64,000 nucleotides of DNA from Saururus chinensis (GCA_035235625.1 CP141148.1:8179001-8243000), one strand, 5' to 3'; numbered from the stretch's first letter, positions 28,326 to 41,142 are shown. The notes: generated from the letters alone by a model not told the origin. Numbers and translations are program-made.

Positions 28326-28543
28326 CTCTTCGTTTTAAAATAAATATTTTATTTAAAAAAGTTAAATATTTGAGCTACTTTGTCTCATTTAAAAAATTTA
28401 TAATTATATTTATTATTAACATATAAAAAATTAATAAAATTAATTTAAAAATAAAGAAGAAATATAGTTGACGACTAAATAAATAGGACAATTATTTCAA
28501 GACAATTTTTTTTTTATAAATACTTATTTCAGGATAGAAGGAG
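28326..28543. mobile_element. Stowaway-type MITE
   Basis: A 218-bp element with Tc1/mariner-like ends CTCTTCGTTTTAAAATAAA and TTTATTTC..GATAGAAGGAG-like inverse, flanked by TA on both sides (28324-28325 and 28544-28545). AT-rich and non-coding. Confidence 0.82.
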
Positions 28544-30999
28544 TATTATATTTATACCAATTATAAATTTATATGTGCATATAGGTGGCTCAAGATTTAA
28601 GTATGTATCTATTAATAAATAGGTGTATAACTTTGTATTTAGCTAAACAAAGAATTTTATGTATGTGTGTTGAGTGCTCGGTTTGAGTTTGATTGATTAT
28701 TTTACTCTTTAATAAGGTGGCTTTTTCTAAGAGTTCATTTGTGGCTTCACCTTTTGTGTATTTTTATTATTATTTATTAGTAAGAATACACTTAGATTAT
28801 GCATGTAAATTATGATTAAATTAAAAAATATAAAATATGTATAGGACAAAGGTCACCCTTGTAGTAGGCTATAGTTACTTTCAAGATAATAATAATCATA
28901 AATTATACACACATAATTATAAGCACTAAACTAACTCAAATACACTTATAATAGGTAAGTGTGAATTCAAATTTTATATTCTTAGGGGTCGTTTAGGTAC
29001 TGAATTAATTTAGTAGTGAATTAATTTAAAAAATTCACCGCCGAATGTGAATTACGTTTGGTAAAAGAATTTATTAGAATAAATTCAGATGTCGCATCAA
29101 ACCCAATTTCAAAACTTTAAACTAATATAAATGTAAGGTCCCTGATTTTTCTACGATTTTCTGGGATTTTTCTGGTCATTTTCGGCAGGAAAATGTGATG
29201 TTTCAGCGTATGGGTATTTGTGTCTTTTCCCCATATTTATACCCGTAGAGTCGGGTGTGGGGCTTAGTCGCGGGCCACGGGCCTCGCTGCGCGCTTACGG
29301 CGCGAAGTTTGGAGCTATAGCGCGTAACCAGTGAGTTAACGCGCATTGGGGACATAGATGTAAAAATAAAAAAGGTAAATAGTAAAATCACGGCTTATAA
29401 AGCCATCTTCAGTAAGTTTCGTTCCAGAAACTTACTGAAGAAAAAAATGGCGTTATGAGAGGAGAAGAGAAAACCCGAGGGCATATCCGGTCGCTCCGTT
29501 CTCCCTCCTCCGTTATCAGATTCCTTCGATTCTTGTTAGGATCCGCTTTGCCTCACCGCCACGAGTCCGTAGGTACCGGCCATGACCGCCGCCACGGCCT
29601 CTTCGCTCCTCCACGAGGTACCGAACCTTTTTTTCGGGTTTTCTCTCCTTCAATCCCGTTTTTGCACTGTGGGTGTACGATTTTGACATCGTTTGCGGCC
29701 GCTCTCAACTAGACTTATGTTTAGTTGGCCGCTAGGAACCCATAGACACTGGTTGGAGCCGCCGCCATGCTTTTTTCGCTCCGTGGTGAGCTACCGATCT
29801 TTTGGTCGGGTTTTTGTTACTATTCACATCTCACTGTCCGTGGGATGTTTTGGACGCCGGTGTGTTTCCGGTCGTCGTCCGGCCATCGGATGGACTCTAT
29901 CCAGCCTACCTCGACCCAGTGTCGGTAGGGGGTTGCCGTTTCCGACCCCACCTCGCCCCTATTGCCTTGCTCCGCCCGATTAGATGCTTTGGGTGCGTCT
30001 TGGGCCGTGGTCATCGGCGAGCCGTATGCTATTTGGCCATTATGGGCTCTGCCCCGGCTCGGCGACAGTGAGGGTCAGCCCCACTTGGTCTAATTATATT
30101 ACCGCTCGGAATGGGCCGCTTCTCATTTGCCCTATACCGTGCGAGATGCACAGCCGCCCGCACCATGGGTATTGGTTGTGGGTGGCGATCGGCGATGTCG
30201 CCACTTAGATTGGCCACCGCTAGGGCCTTAGCCCGGTTGGCTTTTGTGGGCCATGAGTCGCCTCAGTTCAGCCCATTTCCCCCGCCCTTTTGGGCCGCGT
30301 GCGCATGTAGCCACGCGTGTACTTCTGGGTTTAGGCGCCGCATTCGTGCCGCCTAACCATCGGTTGGCTTTGCCACCGAGTGGAGTTGACCACTAGAGCT
30401 GTCCTCCACCTTTCCTTTGGTTCTCGAGCGTTGCCCCACGCTCTCCGCCCTTATGTGGGCCTTTGTTGACTGGAATCGTTGCCGTTGGGTGCTGTCCACG
30501 GCCGATTTCGACGTCTTGTGGCCGGCTGTGCACGTCTTAGCCACCGGCTGATCTTTAGAGTGTACACCCTTGACTTCGGGTTGCACCGCCACTTAGGTTG
30601 GCACGATATTTCTCCCGGCCGCCCTAGTGTGCCGCCGTGGATCGCGGGTTTTACCGCATTGATATCTGACACTCTGTTTGGCCGTGATAGTTCCGGCGCA
30701 TCCTAAAATCCTCGGGACAGCAGCTCTCTCAGCCAGGCAACGGTTTTGACCGCCAACTCCGCCGCCGACGCCACCACCGTTGTGTGCTCGCCATCGAACG
30801 TCATGATTACGAGGTAGGGGAGCTTTGAACTCGTAAATTCATGAAGCATGCTTTGAATGAGTAGCAGCATGCTAGGATTGTATGATTCCATGCTTGGATG
30901 TTAAGTAACGATCCGATTGCATGATGTGCGTGTAAGCATGATTGTATGGTATGATTGATATGCATGAGATGTATGCACGTTTTATGGATGTGGATTATG

Positions 31000-31224
31000 T
31001 ATGCGCTGGCGATGGCTAGCAAATATGTCAGTATGCTATGTATGGGTTATGCACGTGCTAGTGATGGCTAATGTGCATGTTTGAAGTATGTATGAATGTG
31101 TGTGTGCACGTGCTAGAGATGACTAGCGTGTACGTTGGATGTATGCATGTGCTAGTGATGGCTAGCGTGCATGTTTGACGTGTGGATGCATGTGCTAGTG
31201 ATGGCTAGCGTGCATGTTTGTAAG
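31000..31224. repeat. Tandem array (GTGCTAGTGATGGCTAGCGTG type) in LTR 5
   Basis: About five units of 39-57 bp centred on TGCTAGTGATGGCTAGCG followed by TGCATGTTTG. The last two copies are nearly identical. Confidence 0.85.
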
Positions 31225-31963
31225 TTATGTATGTATGACCGTATGTGTATGTTGTACGTATGTGTGAGACATACGTATGTATGATGGCTTTTGCCTATGC
31301 TTTGGATGTGCGTATGTGTTTGTGGGCAAAAGTATGGGCGATGGACAATAAGAGGTGACAGAAGCTCTGTCTGAATTTGGATGCGGTTGTGTAAGCGTAT
31401 GACAGAGGATAAGAGTATGACAGGCAAGGATTAGAATGGATCAGTTTGGGGTGGATTGTGTGTTGGGCATTTGTCAGACAGTAAGAGGGTTCATAATTGT
31501 ACAAGCATAACGTACAGATTATGAAGTGAAAAATAAGTATAATAAGTGAGATATAAGTAAGAGGGCGACAACTGGGTTGGCTCTGAGGAGCGTTATTTGA
31601 GGATGTCAGTGTAAGAGGTTTTGGCCATAAGATGGATGGCGAAGTACGTAAGACTGTAAGGGTTTGTTGTACGATGAGTTTTGTCCATGATGTGGACAGG
31701 TAAGTGAAGTCTGCTGCCCTGACGAACTTGGGTTTCGGAGCGGGCTCAGCTTCGGTGTGACCAGTCGAGGAATGTGAGTTTGTGTGGCATAATTGTACCG
31801 CATAATATACTTAATTCAAACTAGAATTATAAGCACAACTAATGATAGTGTTGTGAGTTTGAGACCTGAGGGTTCGACGGATTAAGTTCCTTGTTTGAGC
31901 TGGCCGCTGATGAGTTGGCCGAGCATTTATCATGTCTTGCCATGGTGTTTATCCTGCGGGATG

Positions 31964-32350
31964 TTGTCTGTGTGCTATGTAGAGCACCGGACGTCTGATG
32001 CTCTGCTGAGAGCGACGTCGTTTTGATTTGGTCTGCGTGCTGTATAAGCCCAGACGTTTGATGCTCTGTTGAGAGCGATGTACATTTCTGACTTTGTCTG
32101 CGTGCTATATGAAGCCCAGGCGTCTGATGCTCTGCTGAGAGCAACGTATGTTTCTGATTTGGTCTGCGTGCTGTATAAGCCCGTACGTTTGATGCCTCGT
32201 TGAGAGCGATGTATGTTTCGACTTTGTACGTGTGCCGTATGAAGCCCGGACGTCCGATGCTCGCTGAGAGCGATGTACGTTTCGATTTGGTCCGTGTGTC
32301 TTTGTGTAAGCCCAGACGTTTGATGCTCTGTTGAGAGCGTAGTATGTTTC
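31964..32350. repeat. 63-66 bp tandem array with alternating unit types in LTR 5
   Basis: Units 32003-32065, 32066-32131, 32132-32197, 32198-32261 and 32262-32327, with partial units at both sides. Odd units carry GATTTGGT and a GTATAAGCCC or GTGTAAGCCC block; even units carry GACTTTGT and TATGAAGCCC. This gives an A-B-A-B-A order, that is a dimer of about 129 bp. Confidence 0.85.
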
Positions 32351-32417
32351 CGCCCAAGAGTGGCACTGTACGTTTCTGCCCAAGTGGCACTGTATGTTTT
32401 CTGCCCAAGAGTGGCAA

Positions 32418-32592
32418 TGGCACTATAAGACCCATTATGGTGGGCAATTCTATGGCACTATAAGACCCATTATGGTGGGCAATTCTCTGGCACTATAAGA
32501 CCCATTATGGTGGGCGATTCTATGGCACTATAAGACCCATTATGGTGGGCGATTCTATGGCACTATAAGACCCATTATGGTGGGCAACCGTA
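32418..32592. repeat. 35-bp x 5 tandem array in LTR 5
   Basis: Five units of 35 bp (TGGCACTATAAGACCCATTA start), 175 bp in all, nearly identical; only the last few bases of each unit vary. Such uniformity suggests recent expansion or homogenisation. Confidence 0.95.
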
Positions 32593-32819
32593 TGACCCCT
32601 TATGTGTGGGTGTTTATGTTTGCGCGCTCAGGTAAGTAGTATCATGGATCTACTCTTACCTGTTTGATCCAAAGGCCCCATGAGCATTGGTGTGCCTTAC
32701 CTTCGGAAAAGTCCATGGCGTCTAGTCACTCCCCGGAGGTTAAGGTGTTGCCCCAGTGGCATTCTTTTCCATTTCGACGCTGGAGCTTATTAGTTGTAAT
32801 GAGCTTCAGTGGTCGTTGA

Positions 32820-33350
32820 TATGTGTACGATTATGAGTACGACTGTATGAGTGTGAGTACGACTGTATGAGTATGAGCAGGACTGTAAGTGTATGAGTAT
32901 GAGTAAGACTGTAAGCGTATGAGTATGAGTAAGACTGTAAGCGTATGAGTATGAGTAAGACTGTAAGCGTATGAGTATGAGCACGACTGTAAGAGTATGA
33001 GTACGATTGTGAGAATATGTTTCTGAGTAAGGCAGTAAGTATGATTTTGTGCAGACTGTACGAGTAAGGTCGTACGAGTCTGATTGTACGAGTAAGGTCG
33101 TACATGTATGGGTAAGCTGCATGAGCGAGCATATGATTGTACGAGTAAGGTCGTACAAGTATGCGTATGTTGTATGAGTATGCGTACGGTGGTACGAGTA
33201 AGTTGTATGACCCTGGATAAGGGTGTTTGTGTAAGTTGTTTGGATAGTATGATTTTGACACGATGGTGCCTTTGATATGATTCTGGCACGATGATGCCTT
33301 GATATGATTTTGGCACGGTGGTGCATTTGGTATGTCTTTGGCACGATAGT
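32820..33350. repeat. Short-period arrays (GAGTATGAGTA.GACTGTA and GGCACGATGGTGC types) in LTR 5
   Basis: From about 32830 to 33010 there are units of roughly 24-26 bp built on GTATGAGTAAGACTGTAAGC. From 33240 to 33350 there are about four units of roughly 30 bp built on GATATGATTTTGGCACG. The long YSYSYT-like frames on the minus strand come from these repeats. Confidence 0.8.
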
Positions 33351-34380
33351 GCATTTAGTATGATCGTATGCGTATGTGCACGATATGATTATATTATGTT
33401 GACTGCTTCATGTTTGTGTTGCATGACGCATGATTTCTGAACTTATGGAGTTCACCGTTTGGGATTTCCCCTACTGGGTATTTTCCTACTGAGTATGAAA
33501 ATACTCACCCTACTATTTTTAGCCCCGTTGTATGGGAGGTTTTGCAGGTTGTGAGGAGAGCTCCTGGTGATGGACGCTCGTTTCAACGGTGGATTGATTC
33601 CCGTTGACTCAGGTATCTGCTTGACTCTCTGCGAGTTTATTTGTGCCACGATCTCCTGTATTGGGTGAGATGAGAACATAAGATGTTTATTCTGGACTTT
33701 CATTTGGATCAGTCAGTGGACTGTTATGGGACTTGTACTCAGGGATGCCCGGGAGAGTGATTTGTATTTAAAAGTTTATGATCATAGCAAATTTATTCGT
33801 ACGGTTGTTTTCGAGTAGCGCCTGAGGATATTTGCTTTGGCCGTACGATGATTGACCGTATGTGGATGTTTAATGTTTTAAATTATAAACTGTTTTATTA
33901 GGTTTTGGTTTCGTCATTTTTCCTCCGATTTACAGACGTTATATTGAAAAAATTTTCCGTGAATTTTAAGGAAAATGTGTGAAAAATCTCGGGCGTTACA
34001 ATAAATCTCTCTCTCTCGAACTCAGATATGTACATTTTTCGTACCATTACGCTTCTAAATTCGAACTCTATCAAACAAGATCCACAAAGGTAGGTAATTT
34101 TAAACTTTTAAAGTGGGCATTACCTATATGATATATTTTTTTAGGCTTAAATCAATATAAAAAATAATCGTTAAAAATAATAGAATATGTAATTTTCAAA
34201 ACGGGGACTAAGAGATAAATCAACTGTAATTTAGGCCAATTTAGGCTTGAATCTAACTTCAGTACTGCATTTTTAATTTTGCGCAGCTTCTACACACAAA
34301 TAGGATTCTAAAAATTCAGTATTGAATTGAGGCTAAATCGACTGAATCTTTTAATGATACAATACTCAAACAACCCCTTA

Positions 34381-37165
34381 ATATTACCTCATAGGGTGCC
34401 AAGTTGGTGAGGATAATGATGTTAAAGGACTTTGCACCATAGAGTGTGCTTTTAATATTCAATACTAGGTTGGTAGCAAATCTAAATTGATAGAGCTTGT
34501 TGAAAGTTTTCTAATAATGTAAAAAATGTATAAATCCAAACACATGTAATATGAGCAAAAATATAAAAATATAAATATTTATTATCGAGAAGCATGTTAT
34601 ATGTGTGAGACCCACAAAAAAGTTAGAGAAAATATTATTAAGTGGAATCTATTTTAATAAAGCTTGCTGAGAGCTTTCCAACGGTACGAAGCATTTGTGA
34701 ATATGAGTTTAGGAGTGCAAAATATAATCTTATATAATTAAAATTAACATAATGTTAAAAACATGGCCAATGTTGTGTGAGCAACTAGTATTAGGCCATG
34801 TGGAAGCCATATAAAGGAGTCTAAGTAAAGGGTTTTACTTAAGTACACTTAAAGTGCATACCTATTCAAACTTGCATTAAAGGGTATTATAAAAATATAT
34901 ATAATTACAATATAGGAAGTTTGACAAAAATCTATAGTCACCCTTGGTATAATACAACTATTAGTGAAATTTTGTACCTGTTTGGAAACATATTAGCATG
35001 TGTGTCAAATAACATTCATTCCACAAACTATTTGTGGGTGAAGGAAGGGAGAAAAGCATTCATTGCAGTTCAAGTCCGCAAGATCATTTAGCAGCCATTC
35101 CTTATGAAAATATTCATCCTCAATCATTTAAGCAACAAATGACATTTATTGCTTTTTAAGGTAGCAACAAGTTTTGAGGAATATTTATTTGTATGAAATG
35201 CTCATTTTGTGGCCACATAAAATTTTTTGTTGCTAAATATAATTTTATTTTCCCCATTTATGAGAAAATGAAATTTAACACTAATATTTGCAACCAAACA
35301 TGTTCCACATGAACAAGGCTACAAATGTATTGCTAAACGAGCCTTTAATGCGTGTTTGAGCTTATAAATGCTTATGCATGAGTGACACGATGTGAGAGCA
35401 TAGGGCATGCATATAGGCATGACCCTGTGTGCCATGATGTATGCGAGACAAGTATTCCTTTAACAAGCATATGTAGAATTACTCTTTGTTGAACTTTTTT
35501 TTTCTATTTTTTTAATATAATAATATTTGCTACGAAACTATTTTATTGTAAGCATTGCTATATTCATCCCACGTTAATTGCCCGCATTTGAAATAAAGTG
35601 ATATATAAGTAAGCTAATTTATTAATCCTTTTAGTCTATCTACTAACCCTTTTTACTTCATTAGCTAATACTAGGAGAAGGATACTATGAAATAAGACAA
35701 TTAATAGAATACAATTTTTTTTTAAAATCCATATGATGGGACAAAGGGAGTATGTTCCACCTAAAGCATATTTTGCATGTGCTTAAAGGAGAGGCAGTAG
35801 GATAGCATGCTCTAAAAGCCCAATATCCCTACTTTTTTTAGTCAAGTTCTAAAGATTCCGACACCCTCCATTAAACAAACTATTTTTGATCTTTTGATCT
35901 TGCTTAAAGGAAAAAGTAGTTAAGAAGAACTATAAATATAGACCGACAAAAAGTTGCTTGTCTAGTAAAGAGGTAGGTGCAAGGGCTTCGTTTGTGAATG
36001 AAATGGGAAAGATTTTATTAGCAATATCGTTGTCTCTTGTGAACCACAAGAGGCAAATACAATAGTAAACTGTTTAATCGAACACTGTTTTTTAGACTAG
36101 TTTTTGTGATGTCACCTCCCAACCATAGAGTTGATGATGAGTTGAGGACTCATGGGGTAGAGCACCTAGATTGAAGTTCAATTGTATAAGGGATGATGAA
36201 ATCATACACAAGGCATGAGAACATTGTTAGATAAGAGTGTTTTCCTAAAAACTTGAGTGGTTAGGAAATAAAATTTTATTTATTTATTTTATATTTTAAC
36301 AAATATGAGCCCATAATAACTTCTTCTATTGTGTTTATAGGAGGCAGACTCCTTTGGTTTGAACTCCCCCCTTTGGTATTACGTTCTATTTAGCAAAAAA
36401 AATGTGACGATCAAAATTATATATAAAAAAGAAGAAAATTGTTAGGAACAAAAATAAGTAACGCCAACATTTTAATAAAACAAAAATAAAATCAAAACAA
36501 AAGAAATAACGACAAAACGTAAGTGTAATATATCATATCTCCTCGCTCGTCAAGGGATAAATGATATGCATGGTTGCATGAATCTCTTCAGGTTGTTCTC
36601 ATTTTGATATTTTTGCAATTAAGCGAGAGTTAAGCGAACTATTTGAAGGATGGAATCGAGTCATTATGTGCGCTATAATCCTACTAAAACTTTGGCCCCC
36701 TAACACTAGCCAACGATGATAAAGATAATGTTATATATGCATCATCTTTTCTGTTCCTTGTTTATCTATATATTATCCCTCTCAACACTAATGTTCCACA
36801 GGGAGCACAAGTAGTACCTTGTCCTTCAATTTTAGTTCATTGTTATTAATTTTTGAACTCAGAACTTTATTGGAATGTGAGTAGAGCCAGTTAAGTAGGA
36901 CATGAGCTCCTTTCCCTCGTGTGGAGATCACTATGTTCCTGCACGTTGTAAGGTTTCACTGTTGACATTGCACATGGCTTTACCTGGTCCCCATGTGATG
37001 CCATTACCCAACACTTTCCATCCCCATAATTTTTCCGAGGCGTGTGATGGCCATTCACCCCCAAGACTTGCCTGGAGATGGTCTACCTATGGTGCTATTC
37101 CCAACATGCAATGGCATAATCAAGGACTCAATGTTTGTTTTTATTTTGATGGATCATGGTCAAGG
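34381..37165. other. Gene-free stretch between the Tourist MITE and the direct duplication
   Basis: AT-rich, no supported gene. A Stowaway-like end (GGGACAAAGGGAGTA) lies at about 35738-35752 without a clear partner end. A 91-codon frame at 36902-37177 has no recognisable domain and is not called. Confidence 0.45.
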
Positions 37166-38616
37166 TTTGTTAATTAATTGAAGTTTGTGCTCCACTCATC
37201 ACACCAACACTTTCACAAAGATGCCCATATGTTACTGCTTCACAAACATTTAGGGGGTTAAAAGACTATTATTCTACTCATCATCCATAATTAACTATAT
37301 TCTGTACTTATACTTCTGTTAGTCAATTTAATTTATGAAATGTGAGCCATGGACCACATGGGAGTTCTATCACTTGCCATACCCTCCCAAAAAAGCTAGG
37401 TTACAGTAGTGCTTGTTAAACACACTACTTGAATATTTTTAGTATCCAACATCCTACTTAAATACTCCCTCCGTCGACCAAGAGAATAGTTAGATGTTCA
37501 CTTGCTTTTTTTTCCTCTTGGGAGAGGGGATAGTTGTGAGGGATTTGGAGAATTAATCGTGACTACTTGGGTACAACAAACCTGAGGGTAAATAATCCCT
37601 CAATATTACACAGAATATATAAGACAACTTTTTTTTCTAGTCATACAAAGATGAACATTTTTCTTTCTAGCTCCTATAAGAAAGGTTCTAAAGGAAAGGT
37701 TGTTTTACAAATACAATAGAAATACCCTTATATATTGTAGCCCTTAAGAGAGTTATCAATTAATGTAAGAGGCAATATCTCAATCTAAAGAGAACTTTCT
37801 TATTCAATCTAAAGAAATTTGCAAGTGAGCAATTTTCTATCAAAATAGTAGAGGCAGATAAGTTGAGACCCCTCTTTAAACCTAAATAATAGGGCTGCAC
37901 TAATAAACCGAAATCGAACCAAAGTTGGTCGGTTCAGTTGTTAATTTAGTTTCGGATGGGTTTGTTTCTTTGAGTTAAGGAATTAACTTATTTTTGGCTC
38001 CAACTTAGAAAACCTAAAATTAAACCAAAACAAATTATTATTATTATTATTATCTAATTAAATTTGGACTATTCATTTGAATGAACAACCAAGATCAACC
38101 TCCCCTTTTAACATCAACGTAAATGATCTTCTACAACGCCATCTTTGCTCTCTGCCTCCAACCCATTCCCACTTCCCACTTTCTATGTCCTTTCGCTGCC
38201 AACCAAACTGCCCCTCTACCCTCCACCTCCTCCTTTCTCCCACCGGTTGCCACCTCAACGCATGACCAAGGGGAAATGTGGAGGCAGCGTCAAGCATCCT
38301 CCCTTCTACCAATCGGTGGCTAGTTATGGGGAAAAACATCACCTTTCACAGTGCAAGAGGGAGGCAATCGCCATGGAGGCAATACTCTCCCTCTCCTGTC
38401 AACTGTGGCTAGCCAATAGTGAAGGAGAGAAGGCCAGTGCCAGCTCCGCGCCAGAGTAGCACCCTACTTGTTAGTGCGGTCTGCCTATGAGAGACTAACA
38501 CAAGCCCCACCAACATACACTTGGCCAATACGACACTGATGCCAACAACTGGACGGTGACTCGGAGGCTCCGTACCACCTATTGCACTCATATGGACAAG
38601 TGGTCATCGGGGGTTT
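37166..38616 (+). repeat. Direct duplication, copy A
   Basis: This 1451-bp segment matches 39430-41142 in the same order and orientation over most of its length, for example the runs starting GAAGTTTGTGCTCCACTCAT and ending TGGTCATCG. It includes a Stowaway-like CTCCCTCCGTCGAC start at about 37465, a short (TTA)n and a pyrimidine-rich block. It has no gene. The TAGGGCTGCA motif at 37890 looks like a transposon end. Confidence 0.9.
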
Positions 38617-39429
38617 TCCCACATTCTATCTGTTTTCATCGTCACTATTGGCTATCGGGGTTCTTTGGCATATTTTGTTAGTTTTGGCTGAATTTTAATA
38701 TTTTAAAATTTAAACGTGTGAGTCATTAACAAGTTTAAGTATTTAATAATATATATATTTTTAAATTAGACTATTTATAATTTAATTTATTTGGATGAGT
38801 CTTAAGATAATTGATAGGGATCGGAGAAAAAAATATATCTAGCCTAAGAACATATTAAATGGACATCGGAATAGTAGGTTATTATATTGGGAAGCGTGTT
38901 ATAGGTGGGACCTATTTTTAATTGACAAAAAAATATATCCTTATATGGTTTTATTTCGCATGGCTCATCGATACAAGTCTAACGTTACCAAGAATGCGCG
39001 ATTCTAAGTTTGGGGTAAAAAGTCATGAGCGTTTGAAGTTTTAATTTTTATTTAAAAACGAAAATTAATAAAATAAAAACTTCGTCAGCGTCGCGCCATG
39101 CCATGCGTGGCACACGGAATCCAGCATCCCCGCCCCCTATAAAAAGGAGGGGCCCCACACAAACACATGTCATTTTTGACATTCTTTCTCAATTTCTCTT
39201 TGATTTCACCAATGCTCCAACCTTGAATCGCCCATTTTTTACTCGTTTCTTGTTCGATTTCTTCTGTTCTCTTAGCTAATTCGATAGCGCTCTATGTCAT
39301 AGAGGGGTCCGTTTTTTAAGTTAAATTCTCTAAATAATAGAAATAACCCGAAGTAAGAGCAAGCTTCATATGCAACTTTTGGGCCTAGAGAAAGAATTTG
39401 TTCTCCACTTTCTATCAGGAAAGAGATAA
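38617..39429 (+). mobile_element. Truncated LTR-like fragment between the two duplicate copies
   Basis: About 810 bp with a TATA box (CCCCTATAAAAAGG, about 39135-39148) and a downstream block (TAGAGGGGTCCGTTTTTTAAG) resembling the middle of solo LTR 2 (ATGGAGGGGTCCATTTTTTGAG). The family link is inferred; the true ends were not found, so it is treated as a broken fossil LTR. Confidence 0.55.
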
Positions 39430-40281
39430 TTTGTTAATTAACTGAAGTTTGTGCTCCACTCATCACACTAACACTCACAAAAATGCCCATATGTCACTGC
39501 TTCACAAACATTTAGGGGGTTAAAAGACTATTATTCTACTCATCATCCATAATTAACTATATTATGTACTTATACTTCTGTTAGTCAATTTAATTTATGA
39601 AATGTGAGCCATGGACCACATGGGAGTTCTATCACTTGCCATACCCTCCCAAAAAAGCTAGGTTACAATAGTGCTTGTTAAACACCCTACTTGAATTTTT
39701 TGAGTATCCAACATCCTACTTAAATACTCCCTCCGTCGACGAGAATAGTTAGTTTTACACTTGCTTCCTTTTCTTTTTACTCTTGGGAGAGGGGATAGTT
39801 GTGAGGGATTTCATTTCCACACCTTTTACTTTCTTAACTGCATATGACTTGGAGGATTAATTGTGACCACTTGGGTACAACAAACCTGAGGGCAGATAAT
39901 CCCTCAGTATTACATAAAGAATAAGACAACTTTTTTATTTCTAGTCATACAAAGATTAAGAAGATTTTTCTTTCTATCTCCTATAAGAAAGGTTCTAAAG
40001 GAAAGAATATTTTACAAATACAATAGAAAGACACTTATGTATTGTAGCCGTTAAGAGAGTTATCAATTAATGTAAGAGGCAGTATCTCAATCTAAAGATA
40101 ATTTTCTTGCTCATTCTAAAGAACTTTACAAGTGAGCAATTTTCCTTCAAAATTACCTTTCTTTCCTCGTGTAGCAAATAAGTCGAGACACATCTTTAAA
40201 CCTAATAGACCGGAACTGAACTGGTTCGGTTGTTAATTCGGTTTAGTTCCAACTAAAAAAACCTAATATCGAATTAAACTA

Positions 40282-40314
<33 letters not shown>

Positions 40315-41142
40315 CTAATCAAATTATTGAATGAACAACCAAGAAGAACCTCCCCACCCAAATGACCCCTCCCCCTCCTATAGTTCCACCTTCCAGTCTC
40401 TGCCTCCAACCCATTCCAGTACTCACTCACTTTCTATGTCCTTTTGCCGCCAACCAAACCACCCCTCTAACTTCCACCTCCTCCTTCTCCCACTGGTCGC
40501 CACCACAACCCCGCCTCCCCTCTCCCTCTATCACCTCCTTTTCTTGCAGACTGCAACCCTGAGCTTACATCCCCACTCCCTCCACCACCTCTTTCTCCAG
40601 CCAGCTGCCACTCCGATCCCAGCCCCGCCAGCCCTCTCCTTCCACACCATCCTTCTCCCACCAACTGCCACCCCTACTCCGCCTCCCCTTTCCCTCCACT
40701 ACCTTTCTTTTCTTGCTGCCCGTCACCTCGGCTCACATCTCCCTTGCAGTCGCATACTTTGTCTGCATATTGCTAATCCATAGGCTCCTCTGCGTAACGC
40801 ATGACCAAGGGGAAATGTGGAGGCGGCGCCAAGCATCCCCCCTTCTACCAATTGGTGGCTAGTTACAGGAAAAAAGAGGGAAGTAATCACCATAGAGGCA
40901 ACACTCTCCCTCTCCCACCAACTGTGGCTAGCCAATAGTGAAGGAGAGCAGTTCCAAGGCCAATGCCAGCTCCATGCCAGAGTATGGCACCATACTTGTT
41001 AGCGTGGTCTGCCTATGAGAGACTAACACAAGCCCCACCAACATACACTCAGCCAATCCGACACCGATGCCAACAATTGGAGAGTGACTTTGGCTCCGTA
41101 CCACCTATTGCACTCACATGTACAAGTGGTCATCGAGGTTCT
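39430..41142 (+). repeat. Direct duplication, copy B
   Basis: The partner of 37166-38616, about 260 bp longer, largely because of an expanded pyrimidine/proline-codon-rich block at about 40500-40760 and a (TTA)n run at 40283-40313. The 150-codon frame at 40331-40783 follows this low-complexity block and is not called as a gene. Confidence 0.9.

Larger units (their letters stand above)
29132..34000 (+). mobile_element. Solo LTR 5, 4.9 kb
   Basis: A 4869-bp fossil LTR from TGTAAGGTCCCTG to GGGCGTTACA, with a perfect 5-bp duplication ATAAA (29127-29131 and 34001-34005). The left part has a TATA-like TTATAAAG at about 29395-29402 and a GC-rich transcribed-leader-like stretch at 29450-30800. The right part is filled with several tandem arrays. 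No second LTR, primer-binding site or polyprotein was found, so this is probably a solo copy of a long Ty3/gypsy LTR (Tekay/Del-like LTRs can be this long; family assignment inferred). The open frames in it are not genes. Confidence 0.82.
28985..34377. mobile_element. Tourist-type (PIF/Harbinger) MITE split by solo LTR 5
   Basis: The left end is GGGGTCGTTTAGGTACTG at 28985; the right end, read inverted from 34377, is GGGGTTGTTTGAGTATTG. TTA stands on both outer sides (28982-28984 and 34378-34380), as expected for PIF/Harbinger. Without the LTR and one copy of its ATAAA duplication, the MITE is about 520 bp. It has no coding capacity. Confidence 0.85.

Noticed and set aside
29455-30706. Several open frames in a GC-rich stretch
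   Set aside because: They overlap on both strands inside the LTR leader and show no domain or splice logic.
31839-32447. 202-codon minus-strand frame
   Set aside because: It runs through the 63-66 bp array; unit lengths divisible by three keep it open by chance.
32418-32592. Evenly spaced repeats resembling a CRISPR array
   Set aside because: The units are contiguous with no unique spacers, and this is plant nuclear DNA.
32790-33354. Long YSYSYT-like frames on the minus strand
   Set aside because: They are produced by short-period tandem repeats in LTR 5 and exist in three frames at once.
36902-37177. 91-codon open frame
   Set aside because: No recognisable domain, no splice partner, and its end overlaps the start of duplicated repeat DNA.
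40331-40783. 150-codon proline/leucine/serine-rich open frame
   Set aside because: It follows a low-complexity pyrimidine-rich block in duplicated DNA, has no domain and is not conserved as a frame in copy A.
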